Shown piece by piece: positions 51,789 through 59,469 of a DNA stretch of 64,000 nucleotides (its first letter is position 1; each line of letters opens with the position of its first letter). This stretch comes from an uncultured Streptomyces sp. (GTDB lineage Bacteria > Actinomycetota > Actinomycetes > Streptomycetales > Streptomycetaceae). The notes under the pieces were generated by a model. That model saw only the letters and a program-made list of their open reading frames with translations. It was not told the origin of the DNA and made no database searches. The stretch spans positions 124,001 to 188,000 of the forward strand of contig NZ_CANLBS010000007.1 of NCBI RefSeq assembly GCF_947488945.1. The letters are read 5' to 3'. The translations under genes and the position numbers were made by a program.

Positions 51789-52589
51789 GTGGCAGCACCC
51801 ACAGGCGGACACCCGTACGACGAGGGTCGACGGGTCCCCGGCGAGCACGGGCACGACCGCTTCGACTACCCCTCCGCGCCCACCGGACAGGGTGAGCCGC
51901 AGCCTTACCAGCCGTACGAGGAGCCGCAGCGGCCGCAGGGCCAGGAGTGGCCCGAGCAGCAGCCGTACTCCGCCGGGGACCGGTGGCAGGGGCAGCCGCA
52001 CGCCCAGGACCCGCGGTGGGCGGACCAGCAGGGCGCCCACGACGCGCGCCTGTGGGCCGCGCAACAGCAGCCGCAGCAGCAGCAGTCGCACGGGTCCGAC
52101 GACTGGCCGGTCCGGCAGCCGGAGTCCGACTGGTCCCCGCAGCAGCCGCAGCACCCCCAGCAGCCGCAGCGGTACGACTCCCCCGCCCAGCCCCGCATCC
52201 AGCCGGTCCAGCAGCGGCGCGCTCCCGAGCGCAACGCCCCCGCGGCGCACAACCCGTTGGTCCGTCCGTACGCCATGACCGGTGGCCGGACCCGGCCGCG
52301 TTACCAGCTCGCCATCGAGGCGCTGGTCAGCACCACGGCCGATCCGTCGCGGCTGCAAGGGCAGTTGCCCGAGCACCAGCGGATCTGCCGGCTCTGCTTC
52401 GAGATCAAGTCGGTCGCCGAGATTTCGGCCCTTCTCTCGATTCCTCTCGGCGTAGCCCGGATCCTCGTGGCCGATCTGGCCGAGGCCGGGCTCGTCGCTA
52501 TCCACCAGCCCGGCGGCGACGAGGCCGCCGGCGGCCAACCAGATGTGACACTGCTCGAAAGGGTGCTCAGTGGACTTCGCAAGCTCTAG
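51789..52589 (+). CDS. cvnC2: CvnC2, DUF742 protein with long Gln-rich N-terminus
   Basis: 266-residue DUF742 protein. Residues 1-about 150 are a disordered Gln/Pro/Trp/Tyr-rich extension (QQQPQQQQSHGSDDWPVRQ) absent from CvnC1; the DUF742 core follows (LVRPYAMTGGRTRPRYQLAI). GTG start behind GGAGGAGGAGA; an in-frame start at 51741 is less likely. Overlaps cvnD2 by 20 bp. Confidence 0.93.
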   Translation: MAAPTGGHPYDEGRRVPGEHGHDRFDYPSAPTGQGEPQPYQPYEEPQRPQGQEWPEQQPYSAGDRWQGQPHAQDPRWADQQGAHDARLWAAQQQPQQQQSHGSDDWPVRQPESDWSPQQPQHPQQPQRYDSPAQPRIQPVQQRRAPERNAPAAHNPLVRPYAMTGGRTRPRYQLAIEALVSTTADPSRLQGQLPEHQRICRLCFEIKSVAEISALLSIPLGVARILVADLAEAGLVAIHQPGGDEAAGGQPDVTLLERVLSGLRKL

Positions 52590-53145
52590 CGGCGGAGCGG
52601 CCCGCTCCACCACCTCGGCGAAGATCGTGGTGGCAGGGGGCTTCGGCGTGGGTAAGACCACGTTTGTCGGTGCCGTTTCGGAGATCAACCCGCTGCGCAC
52701 CGAAGCCGTGATGACGTCCGCCTCCGCGGGCATCGACGACCTGACCCACACCGGGGACAAGACCACCACCACGGTGGCCATGGACTTCGGCCGCATCACC
52801 CTGGACCAGGACCTGATCCTGTACCTGTTCGGCACCCCCGGACAGGACCGCTTCTGGTTCATGTGGGACGACCTCGTACGCGGCGCCATCGGCGCCGTCG
52901 TCCTCGTCGACACCCGCCGCCTCGCCGACTGCTTCCCCGCCGTCGACTACTTCGAGAACAGCGGCCTGCCCTTCGTCATCGCCCTCAACGGCTTCGACGG
53001 ACACCAGCCCTACACCCCCGACGAAGTACGCGAAGCACTCCAGATCGGCCCCGACACCCCCATCCTCACCACCGACGCCCGCCACCGCGCCGACGCCAAG
53101 AGCGCCCTCATCACCCTCGTGGAACACGCCCTCATGGCCCGGCTG
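52545..53145 (+). repeat. 601-bp perfect direct repeat, copy 2 (cvnC2 end + cvnD2)
   Basis: Identical to 46989-47589, offset 5,556 bp. The flanks diverge immediately: T/C before the block and C/A after it. Confidence 0.95.
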
Positions 53146-53151
53146 CGCTGA
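52570..53151 (+). CDS. cvnD2: CvnD2, small GTPase-like protein
   Basis: 193 residues, same G-motifs as CvnD1 and identical but for the C-terminal Arg. GTG start overlapping cvnC2. Because the GTPases of the two conservons are the same protein, signal specificity must come from CvnA and CvnC, or the pathways merge at this step. Confidence 0.95.
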   Translation: MDFASSSGGAARSTTSAKIVVAGGFGVGKTTFVGAVSEINPLRTEAVMTSASAGIDDLTHTGDKTTTTVAMDFGRITLDQDLILYLFGTPGQDRFWFMWDDLVRGAIGAVVLVDTRRLADCFPAVDYFENSGLPFVIALNGFDGHQPYTPDEVREALQIGPDTPILTTDARHRADAKSALITLVEHALMARLR

Positions 53152-53172
53152 GACGACGGCTCGGACGCCGCC

Positions 53173-53211
53173 GCAGAGGCCCCGCACCCCTCGGGAGTGC
53201 GGGGCCTCTGC
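53173..53211 (+). terminator. Terminator hairpin downstream of cvnD2
   Basis: Perfect 15-bp stem GCAGAGGCCCCGCAC with a 9-nt loop, 21 bp after the cvnD2 stop codon. No T tract. Confidence 0.8.
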
Positions 53212-53232
53212 GCGTCGCCGACCCGGTCGGCC

Positions 53233-53254
53233 GGGGCGGGCGGGGCGGGCGGGG
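53233..53254 (+). other. Potential G-quadruplex
   Basis: Five G-runs (4-3-4-3-4) separated by single C bases, on the plus strand just after the cvnD2 terminator. The short loops predict a very stable parallel quadruplex in DNA or RNA. Confidence 0.6.
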
Positions 53255-53277
53255 TTCATTACGGACCTTCGCGGCCC

Positions 53278-53520
53278 GGCCTTACGCCCCTCGCGGCCGT
53301 AAGGGTCCGGAACGGTCCGCAAGGGGCGTAGGGCCGGTAAGAGCCGCACAGGACCCGTAAGGGTGCCGTAGGGCCCCGTACGGGCGCGTACGGCCTCGTA
53401 GGGGGCCGTACGCGCCCGTAGGACTCGTACGGCCCCCTAGAGGGTCTTATCCGCTCCGGCGCACGCGTACGGGCCCGTACCGGCGCTTGTGAGCCGGTAC
53501 GGGCCCGTAGGGGGCGTGCG
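53278..53520. repeat. Palindromic decamer array with CGTA every 10 bp
   Basis: CGTA occurs at 53367, 53377, 53387, 53397, 53407 and 53417 with exact 10-bp period, and again at 53466, 53476 and 53506. Three long hairpins form: 53278-53296 with 53317-53335 (19 bp, two imperfect pairs); 53379-53395 with 53404-53420 (perfect 17 bp, 8-nt loop); 53468-53484 with 53493-53509 (perfect 17 bp, 8-nt loop), extended by CGCACGC/GCGTGCG at 53460 and 53514. It separates convergent cvnD2 and accE; the last hairpin may end accE transcription. Confidence 0.85.
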
Positions 53521-53535
53521 GGGACGCTCGGGGCG

Positions 53536-53742
53536 TCAGCCCTGCCAGCTGTGCGGGGCGCGGAAGCCGGGAGTGCGCTCCAGCCGGCGCCAGCCGGCCG
53601 TCACGCGGCCGCGGTGGGCCGGGATCTCCGCCGGGCGGGAGGCGGCGCGTGCGAGCAGGACCGCGGTGATGGCCGCGAGTTCCTCGGGGCCGGCGTGGCC
53701 CTTCTCGACGCGCAGCACGGAATCTGCGGGATTGACGCTCAT
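53536..53742 (-). CDS. accE: Acyl-CoA carboxylase epsilon subunit AccE
   Basis: 68-residue small subunit that stimulates the actinobacterial acyl-CoA carboxylase complex. It shows LRVEKGHAGPEELAAITAVL and the C-terminal W-rich GWRRLERTPGF. ATG with GGAGA upstream. It is 66 bp downstream of accB on the same strand, as in S. coelicolor accB-accE. Confidence 0.93.
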   Translation of the reverse strand: MSVNPADSVLRVEKGHAGPEELAAITAVLLARAASRPAEIPAHRGRVTAGWRRLERTPGFRAPHSWQG

Positions 53743-53808
53743 GGGTGGGTGTCTCCGTCTTCTCGGCAGGGGGTGTCGGCTCCGGTGCGGCGGTGACCGC
53801 GGGGCCGG

Positions 53809-55392
53809 CTACTGCGGGGGGTTGCCGTGCTTGCGGGAGGGCAGGTCCGCGTGCTTGTTGCGGAGCATGGCGAGCGAGGCGATCAGCACCTCGCGGGTCT
53901 CGGCCGGGTCGATGACGTCGTCGACGAGGCCGCGCTCCGCGGCGTAGTAGGGATGCATCAGCTCGGCCTTGTACTCCTTGACCATGCGGGCCCGCATGGC
54001 CTCCGGGTCCTCGGCCTCGGCGATCTGGCGGCGGAAGATGACGTTGGCGGCGCCTTCCGCGCCCATCACCGCGATCTCGTTGGTGGGCCACGCGTAGGTG
54101 AGGTCGGCCCCGATGGACTGGCTGTCCATCACGATGTAGGCACCGCCGTACGCCTTGCGCAGGATCAGCGAGATCCTCGGCACGGTGGCGTTGCAGTAGG
54201 CGTAGAGCAGCTTCGCGCCGTGGCGGATGATCCCACCGTGCTCCTGGTCGACGCCGGGCAGGAAGCCGGGGACGTCCAGGAGAGTGACGATGGGAATGTT
54301 GAACGCGTCACACATCTGGACGAAACGCGCGGCCTTTTCGGACGCTTCGATGTCCAGCACCCCGGCCAGCGCCTGCGGCTGGTTGGCCACGATGCCGACG
54401 ACCTGGCCGTCGAGCCGGGCGAGCGCGCAGATGATGTTGCGGGCCCAGCGCTCGTGGATCTCCAGGTAGTCGCCGTCGTCGACGAGTTCCTCGATGACCT
54501 TGTGCATGTCGTACGGGCGGTTGCCGTCGGCCGGGACCAGGTCCAGCAGGACGTCGCCGCGCCGGTCGGCGGGGTCGTCGCTCTCCACCGTCGGCGGGTT
54601 CTCACGGTTGTTCGAGGGCAGCATCCCGATCAGGTAGCGGACCTCGGCGATGCAGGTCTCCTCGTCGTCGTACGCGAAGTGCGCGACGCCCGAGGTCTCG
54701 GCGTGCACGTCCGCGCCGCCGAGGCCGTTCTGGGTGATCTCCTCGCCGGTGACCGCCTTCACGACGTCCGGTCCGGTGATGAACATCTGCGAGGTCTCAC
54801 GGACCATGAAGACGAAGTCCGTCAGCGCCGGGCTGTAGGCGGCGCCGCCGGCGCACGGGCCGAGCATCACGCTGATCTGCGGGATCACGCCCGAGGCCCG
54901 GGTGTTGCGCTGGAAGATGCCGCCGTAGCCGGCGAGCGCGGACACGCCCTCCTGGATGCGGGCGCCCGCGCCGTCGTTCAGCGACACCAGCGGCGCGCCG
55001 GCCGAGATGGCCATGTCCATGATCTTGTGGATCTTCGTGGCGTGGGCCTCGCCCAGCGCGCCGCCGAAGATCCGGAAGTCGTGCGCGTAGACGAAGACCG
55101 TGCGCCCGTCGACCGTGCCCCAACCGGTGATGACACCGTCGGTGTACGGCTTCTTGGCCTCCAGGCCGAAGCCCGTGGCACGGTGGCGCCGGAGCTGTTC
55201 GACCTCCTTGAACGTCCCGGGGTCGAGCAGCAGCTCGATGCGCTCGCGGGCCGTCAGCTTGCCCTTGGCGTGCTGCGCCTCGGTCGCCCGGTCGCTCGGC
55301 CCGCGCCGCGCCCGCTCGCGCAGTGCCAGCAGTTCGGCCACCCGGCCACGCGTGTCGCTCGGCTCACCCGGGATTTCGTCCACAACGGTCAT
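53809..55392 (-). CDS. accB: Acyl-CoA carboxylase carboxyltransferase beta subunit AccB
   Basis: 527-residue carboxyltransferase that moves CO2 from biotin to acetyl- or propionyl-CoA. Motifs: LTARERIELLLDPGTF, GGALGEAHATKIHKIMD, GPCAGGAAYSPAL and DVPGFLPGVDQE. The specificity residue in AYGGAYIVM is Ile420; S. coelicolor AccB has Ile there and accepts acetyl-CoA, whereas PccB has Asp. It needs a biotinylated alpha subunit encoded elsewhere. ATG start. Confidence 0.96.
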   Translation of the reverse strand: MTVVDEIPGEPSDTRGRVAELLALRERARRGPSDRATEAQHAKGKLTARERIELLLDPGTFKEVEQLRRHRATGFGLEAKKPYTDGVITGWGTVDGRTVFVYAHDFRIFGGALGEAHATKIHKIMDMAISAGAPLVSLNDGAGARIQEGVSALAGYGGIFQRNTRASGVIPQISVMLGPCAGGAAYSPALTDFVFMVRETSQMFITGPDVVKAVTGEEITQNGLGGADVHAETSGVAHFAYDDEETCIAEVRYLIGMLPSNNRENPPTVESDDPADRRGDVLLDLVPADGNRPYDMHKVIEELVDDGDYLEIHERWARNIICALARLDGQVVGIVANQPQALAGVLDIEASEKAARFVQMCDAFNIPIVTLLDVPGFLPGVDQEHGGIIRHGAKLLYAYCNATVPRISLILRKAYGGAYIVMDSQSIGADLTYAWPTNEIAVMGAEGAANVIFRRQIAEAEDPEAMRARMVKEYKAELMHPYYAAERGLVDDVIDPAETREVLIASLAMLRNKHADLPSRKHGNPPQ

Positions 55393-56084
55393 GTGTCGAC
55401 CCTACGGATCCCACCGCACGGAACCGCCGTCGACTCCGCACAGTCTCCCGCCCGGATTACTGGTGGAGCCCGACAGAAGGCTGTCCCCATGCAGCCCTTC
55501 CGCCTACGCGCGACGGCAGCGGATTGTGGGAATCCCATAAACAGGGTGGGTCGGCGCCGTGGGCCGTCGGCCGCGGGACCGGACGGACGGACACGCCCGC
55601 CGGAGGGCCGGACGGGCGGGCACCGCTGGGCCGTTCGGGTGGGGCGGGCCGGTTCGGACGCTCGGTCGCGGTTACTCGGTCGCGGTCGGGCGGTCGCGGT
55701 CGGGCGGGCCGCGACCGCGGAACACGGCCCGGGGTGGACGGCCATGATCAGCCGGCACGTCCTCGTTCCCGCGCCACCGTAGGCGTGGGGGACGTCGCTG
55801 TCGAACATCCCGGACCGCCGAGGCCCCGGCGGAACGCCCGGCGTCGGCGGGCGCCACCGGCATCGCCATCGGCCCCCGGCCCCCGGCCACCCATCGGGGA
55901 ACCACCTCTCCCCCGCCCGCCGCGCACCACCGTACGTGCCACCGCCGTCCCCCTTCTTCCCTTCACTTCTTGTCCACGGCCGCTCCGCGGGCCCTCCGAC
56001 CGGACCGCCGGCGCCCGGCGCGCGCCCCGGCGAGCAGGGGCCCGCTCCCCCGCCAAGGCCACGGAGTGAAGAATTCCGCGTTTT
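55393..56084. other. Intergenic region upstream of accB
   Basis: No supportable gene. TGGGATTCCCA-like symmetry and a CACAAT element occur around 55520-55545 on the minus strand and may be the accB promoter. A GGTCGCGGT-type degenerate tandem repeat fills about 55660-55730. Marks the boundary between core-like and accessory-like content. Confidence 0.45.
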
Positions 56085-56098
56085 TGAGAGCGCTCTCA
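56085..56098 (+). promoter_or_regulatory. LacI-family type operator upstream of GH64 gene
   Basis: Perfect 14-bp palindrome TGAGAGCGCTCTCA. It matches the type TGGGAGCGCTCCCA bound by CebR and related sugar repressors in Streptomyces at 12 of 14 bases. It lies 10 bp upstream of a -35-like TTGACG. Confidence 0.75.
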
Positions 56099-56108
56099 GT
56101 CATAAGTC

Positions 56109-56137
56109 TTGACGCTCTCCTGCGGCGTGGCGAGAGT
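56109..56137 (+). promoter_or_regulatory. Candidate promoter of the GH64 gene
   Basis: TTGACG (56109-56114), 17-bp spacer, GAGAGT (56132-56137). The -35 is good; the -10 departs from TAGAGT at its first base. Confidence 0.5.
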
Positions 56138-56207
56138 GGTGCGCACCGCGGACGCCCCCAGCGCGTTCCGTCCGCGGACCCCCACACACACCTTCGGGAG
56201 TTCCCTC

Positions 56208-57434
56208 GTGATCTCACGCAGAACGTTCCTGTCCGGCACCGCCGCGTCCGCCGCCGCGCTCACGTATCCCGTCTGGGGCAGCAGCCTCTCCCCGCGCGCC
56301 TCGGCCGCCCCGGCCACCTGCGAACTGGCTCTGGTGAACCGGTCGTTGCCCGGCACCGTCCGCGCCTACGTCACCGGGCACGAGCAGGGCACGGACCGCT
56401 GGGTACTGCTGCGGCCGGACGGCGGGCTCTACCGCCCCGACTCCCCCGCCGCCCCGCAGACCCCGCTGCCGGTGGACTGCGCGATCCCGCTCAACGGCTC
56501 CGGTGGCGCGCCCGTCGTGCTGACGCTCCCGCAGATGTACGGGGCCCGGGTCTACTTCGTTCGGGACGACACGCTCGACTTCTCCCTCAATCCGGGTCCC
56601 GCGCTGGTGGAGCCCGCCTTCGCCACCCCCACCGACCCGAACTACGGCCGCACCTGGTCGTTCTGCGAGTTCACCTTCAATCCTCAGCAGTTGTACGCCA
56701 ACATCAGCTACGTCGACCTGGTCACCGCACTGCCCATCGGGATCACCCTGGAGGGGGACGCCACGCACACCGTGGCCCCGATGCCGGACGGGGCGGTGCA
56801 GCGGATCGCGGACGGGCTGGCGGCCCAGGCGGCCGTCGACGGGCAACCGTGGGACCGGCTGGTGACCCGTGGGGCGGACGGCGGCGTGCTGCGGGTGATC
56901 TCGCCGCAGAACCTGATGGCGCCGTTCTTCGACCGCCCCGAGCAGATGCCGTTCCGGGACCTGTTCACGGCGCAGATCGACGCGGTGTGGGAGAAGTACC
57001 GCTCCACCGACCTGCGGATCGACCTTCAGGGCGGGCGCGGCGCGCTCACCGGCCGGGTGGTCGGGGACACCCTCACCTTCACCGGCGGGCACACCTTCGC
57101 CAAGCCGGTCTCGAAGGACGTCTTCACCTGCAACCACGGCCCGTTCGCCAACAACCCGGCCGACCCGGACGACAAGAAGGCGCTGCTGGCGCGGATCGCG
57201 GCGGGCTTCAACCGGTCCCTCATGCTCAGCCATCCGGACCAGCCGAACGGGGCGACCGCGTCGGACTACTACCGCGAGGCAGTGACCAACCACTGGTCCC
57301 GGCTGGTCCACGCGCACAGTCCGATCGGCTACGCCTTCCCGTACGACGACGTGCGTCCGGACGGGCAGCCGGACGTGTCGGGCGCCGCGAACGACGGCAA
57401 TCCGCGCCGCTTCACGGTGTCCGTCGGCTCCTGA
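56208..57434 (+). CDS. Secreted GH64 endo-beta-1,3-glucanase
   Basis: 408-residue enzyme expected to release laminaripentaose-like products from beta-1,3-glucan. Residues 1-about 33 are a Tat signal (SRRTFLSGTAASAAAL, cleavage near ASA-AP). In the GH64 fold, Glu154 in WSFCEFTFN and Asp170 in NISYVDLV, 16 residues apart, match the catalytic pair of the S. matensis enzyme. GTG at 56208 with GGGAG upstream. A LacI-type operator suggests induction by glucan breakdown products. Confidence 0.88.
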   Translation: MISRRTFLSGTAASAAALTYPVWGSSLSPRASAAPATCELALVNRSLPGTVRAYVTGHEQGTDRWVLLRPDGGLYRPDSPAAPQTPLPVDCAIPLNGSGGAPVVLTLPQMYGARVYFVRDDTLDFSLNPGPALVEPAFATPTDPNYGRTWSFCEFTFNPQQLYANISYVDLVTALPIGITLEGDATHTVAPMPDGAVQRIADGLAAQAAVDGQPWDRLVTRGADGGVLRVISPQNLMAPFFDRPEQMPFRDLFTAQIDAVWEKYRSTDLRIDLQGGRGALTGRVVGDTLTFTGGHTFAKPVSKDVFTCNHGPFANNPADPDDKKALLARIAAGFNRSLMLSHPDQPNGATASDYYREAVTNHWSRLVHAHSPIGYAFPYDDVRPDGQPDVSGAANDGNPRRFTVSVGS

Positions 57435-57454
57435 CCCCCACCTCCACCCCCCAC

Positions 57455-57485
57455 CGGCGGCCACCCCTGCGCGGGGTGGCCGCCG
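57455..57485 (+). terminator. Terminator hairpin downstream of GH64 gene
   Basis: Perfect 13-bp stem CGGCGGCCACCCC with 5-nt loop, followed by TTCTCCTG. Confidence 0.8.
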
Positions 57486-57636
57486 TTCTCCTGTCCCGGT
57501 GCGCCGGCCGCGACGGGGCGGGGCCGGGACCGGAACGCGTAACTCCCCCGACATCGCGCTCTCTTGACTTCGCAACATCCGGAATGGAGAGTGCCGGACA
57601 TTCATGCCTGTACATGACATCGATCGGGAGGCGCCC

Positions 57637-59388
57637 GTGTGCGACTTGCACGACCCCAGTGACCACCACCACGAGGCACACGCGGCGGCTGCGGACGGAC
57701 TGAGCCGCCGGCGGATCATGCAGCTCCTCGGGGCCGCCGGGATCACCACCGCCGCCGTGGCCGCGAGCGCCGACCCGGCGATGGCCGCCGCGTCGGACGA
57801 CGCCGCCGGGCTGCTGGCCGAGGGAGCCGCGTACGCCCCGCCGAAGGGTCTGGCGCGGGACTCGGCCGCCAAGCGGACCGCGCTCGACTGGATCGGACGC
57901 AACTCCGGCCGGATCAACGGGCTGAACGACGAGATCTGGGAGCACGCCGAGCTGAGCCTGCGGGAGTGGAACTCCTCGCTCGCCCAGGCCGACTTCCTGC
58001 GCCGGGCCGGTTTCGAGGTCGAGTTCGGCACGGCGGGCTTCCCGACCGCCTTCACCGCCACGTTCACCCGCGGCAAGGGCGGTCCCACGCTCGGCTTCAG
58101 CGGGGAGTACGACGCCCTGCCGGGCCTCTCGCAGAACAAGGGGGTCGGCGAGCACGACCCGAAGGAGTACGTGCACGACCCGTTCGCGCCCGGCTACGGC
58201 CCCGGCCACGGCTGCGGGCACTGTGCGCTGGGCACCGCGGCGGCAGCGGCGGCGGCGGCCGTCGCCGAGGCGGCGCGGCGCCACAAGCTGGACGTGACCG
58301 TGAAGTTCTTCGGCTCCACCGCCGAGGAGCAGCTGATCGGCAAGACCTACGCCGTCAGCCAGGGCGTCTACGACGGGCTCGACGCCTTCCTGGACTGGCA
58401 TCCGTCCACCGGCAACGCCACCGGCTGGGGCACCTCCAACGCGATGACCGCCGTCACCTTCACCTTCCTCGGTGTGGCCGGCCACGGCGGCACCCCACTG
58501 GGCAACAAGAGCGCCTTGGACGCGGCCGTGATGATGGCGACCATGTCGGAGTTCCTCCGCGAGGAGAGCATGGGCCCCTCCGCCCGGCTGCACTGGGTGA
58601 TCAACAACGGCGGCGACATCCCCAACGTGACCCCGGAGATCGCCGAGATCTCCTACTACGTCCGCGAGGGCAGCGTCGAGCGGGTGACCTCCCTGCTCGA
58701 CAAGGTCATCGCTGTGTCGGAGGCGGCGGCCACCGCCAGCCGCACCACGGTCCAGCACAAGATCACCTCGGCCTGCTGGAACCAGCTCCCCTCCAAGGCG
58801 TTCGCCGAGCTGATGTACGACAACATGGTCGCGATCGGTCCGCCGAAGTTCTCCGACGACGCCCAGAAGCTCGCCAAGGGGCTGCAGAAGTCCCTGGGGC
58901 TGCCGGAACTCGGCCTGCACGCGGAGATAGCCGAGCTGACCCCGCCCAACCCGGTCTTCCTCGGGGGCGGCTCGACCGACGTGGCCGACATCAGCTGGCA
59001 GGTCCCCACCGTGTCCATGGGCGCGGCGCTGGCACCGGTGGGCGGCAAGATGCACACCTGGTCCACCGCCTCCTGCGCGGGTTCGGCCCCCGCGCACGCG
59101 TCGATCCAGGCGGCCGCCCGCTATCTGGCCGCGACCGCCGTCGACCTGCTGGTCCGGCCGGAGCTGCTGCGCGGCATCAAGGAGGAGTTCGAGACCCGGC
59201 GCGCGAAGGTGGAGTGGAAGACCGCGCTGCCCGAGGGGTACGAGCCGCCGATGTACGAGCCGCCGGCCTGGTTCCTGAAGAAGACCGGCCAGAGCTGGCC
59301 GCCGGAGAACATCACCTGGCCGCCGCGCCGGATCGTCAGCAAGGAGAAGTTCTCCTCGCTGGGCCCTGCCCTGCCGGCGCAGACCTGA
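57637..59388 (+). CDS. Tat-exported M20-family amidohydrolase
   Basis: 583-residue zinc-type hydrolase of the M20 family, closest in pattern to aminobenzoyl-glutamate hydrolase-type enzymes. A His-rich N-terminus and twin-arginine LSRRRIMQLLG, then a hydrophobic stretch ending AMAAAS, indicate Tat export. Metal-site motifs: FSGEYDALPG, GHGCGHCALG, STAEEQLIGK and a dimerisation region GHGGTP. Substrate unknown. I prefer the GTG at 57637 (GGGAGG 5 nt upstream) over the ATG at 57604. Confidence 0.88.
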   Translation: MCDLHDPSDHHHEAHAAAADGLSRRRIMQLLGAAGITTAAVAASADPAMAAASDDAAGLLAEGAAYAPPKGLARDSAAKRTALDWIGRNSGRINGLNDEIWEHAELSLREWNSSLAQADFLRRAGFEVEFGTAGFPTAFTATFTRGKGGPTLGFSGEYDALPGLSQNKGVGEHDPKEYVHDPFAPGYGPGHGCGHCALGTAAAAAAAAVAEAARRHKLDVTVKFFGSTAEEQLIGKTYAVSQGVYDGLDAFLDWHPSTGNATGWGTSNAMTAVTFTFLGVAGHGGTPLGNKSALDAAVMMATMSEFLREESMGPSARLHWVINNGGDIPNVTPEIAEISYYVREGSVERVTSLLDKVIAVSEAAATASRTTVQHKITSACWNQLPSKAFAELMYDNMVAIGPPKFSDDAQKLAKGLQKSLGLPELGLHAEIAELTPPNPVFLGGGSTDVADISWQVPTVSMGAALAPVGGKMHTWSTASCAGSAPAHASIQAAARYLAATAVDLLVRPELLRGIKEEFETRRAKVEWKTALPEGYEPPMYEPPAWFLKKTGQSWPPENITWPPRRIVSKEKFSSLGPALPAQT

Positions 59389-59410
59389 CCTGACCCTGCG
59401 GCACGACACC

Positions 59411-59457
59411 CGCGTGCCCCCGTCCCGCCGGAAGTCCGGCCGGGACGGGGGCACGCG
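59411..59457. terminator. Bidirectional hairpin between M20 and M15-like genes
   Basis: Inverted repeat of 22 paired bases (outer CGCGTGCCCCCGTCCCG, inner CCGGA) with one bulged C and a 2-nt loop, between two convergent genes. Confidence 0.8.
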
Positions 59458-59469
59458 TGCTGCTGCGGG

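Noticed and set aside
53278..53520. CRISPR array or insertion-sequence end
   Set aside because: No repeat-spacer structure, no cas genes, no transposase and no target-site duplication; the pattern is a palindromic 10-bp period.
53447..54091. A 214-codon minus-strand frame through accE
   Set aside because: Arg/Pro-rich shadow frame overlapping accE and accB, and crossing the hairpin array.
55323..56069. Long plus- and minus-strand frames upstream of accB
   Set aside because: Gly/Arg/Pro-rich translations, no RBS, no domain, poor codon bias, and they overlap each other on both strands.
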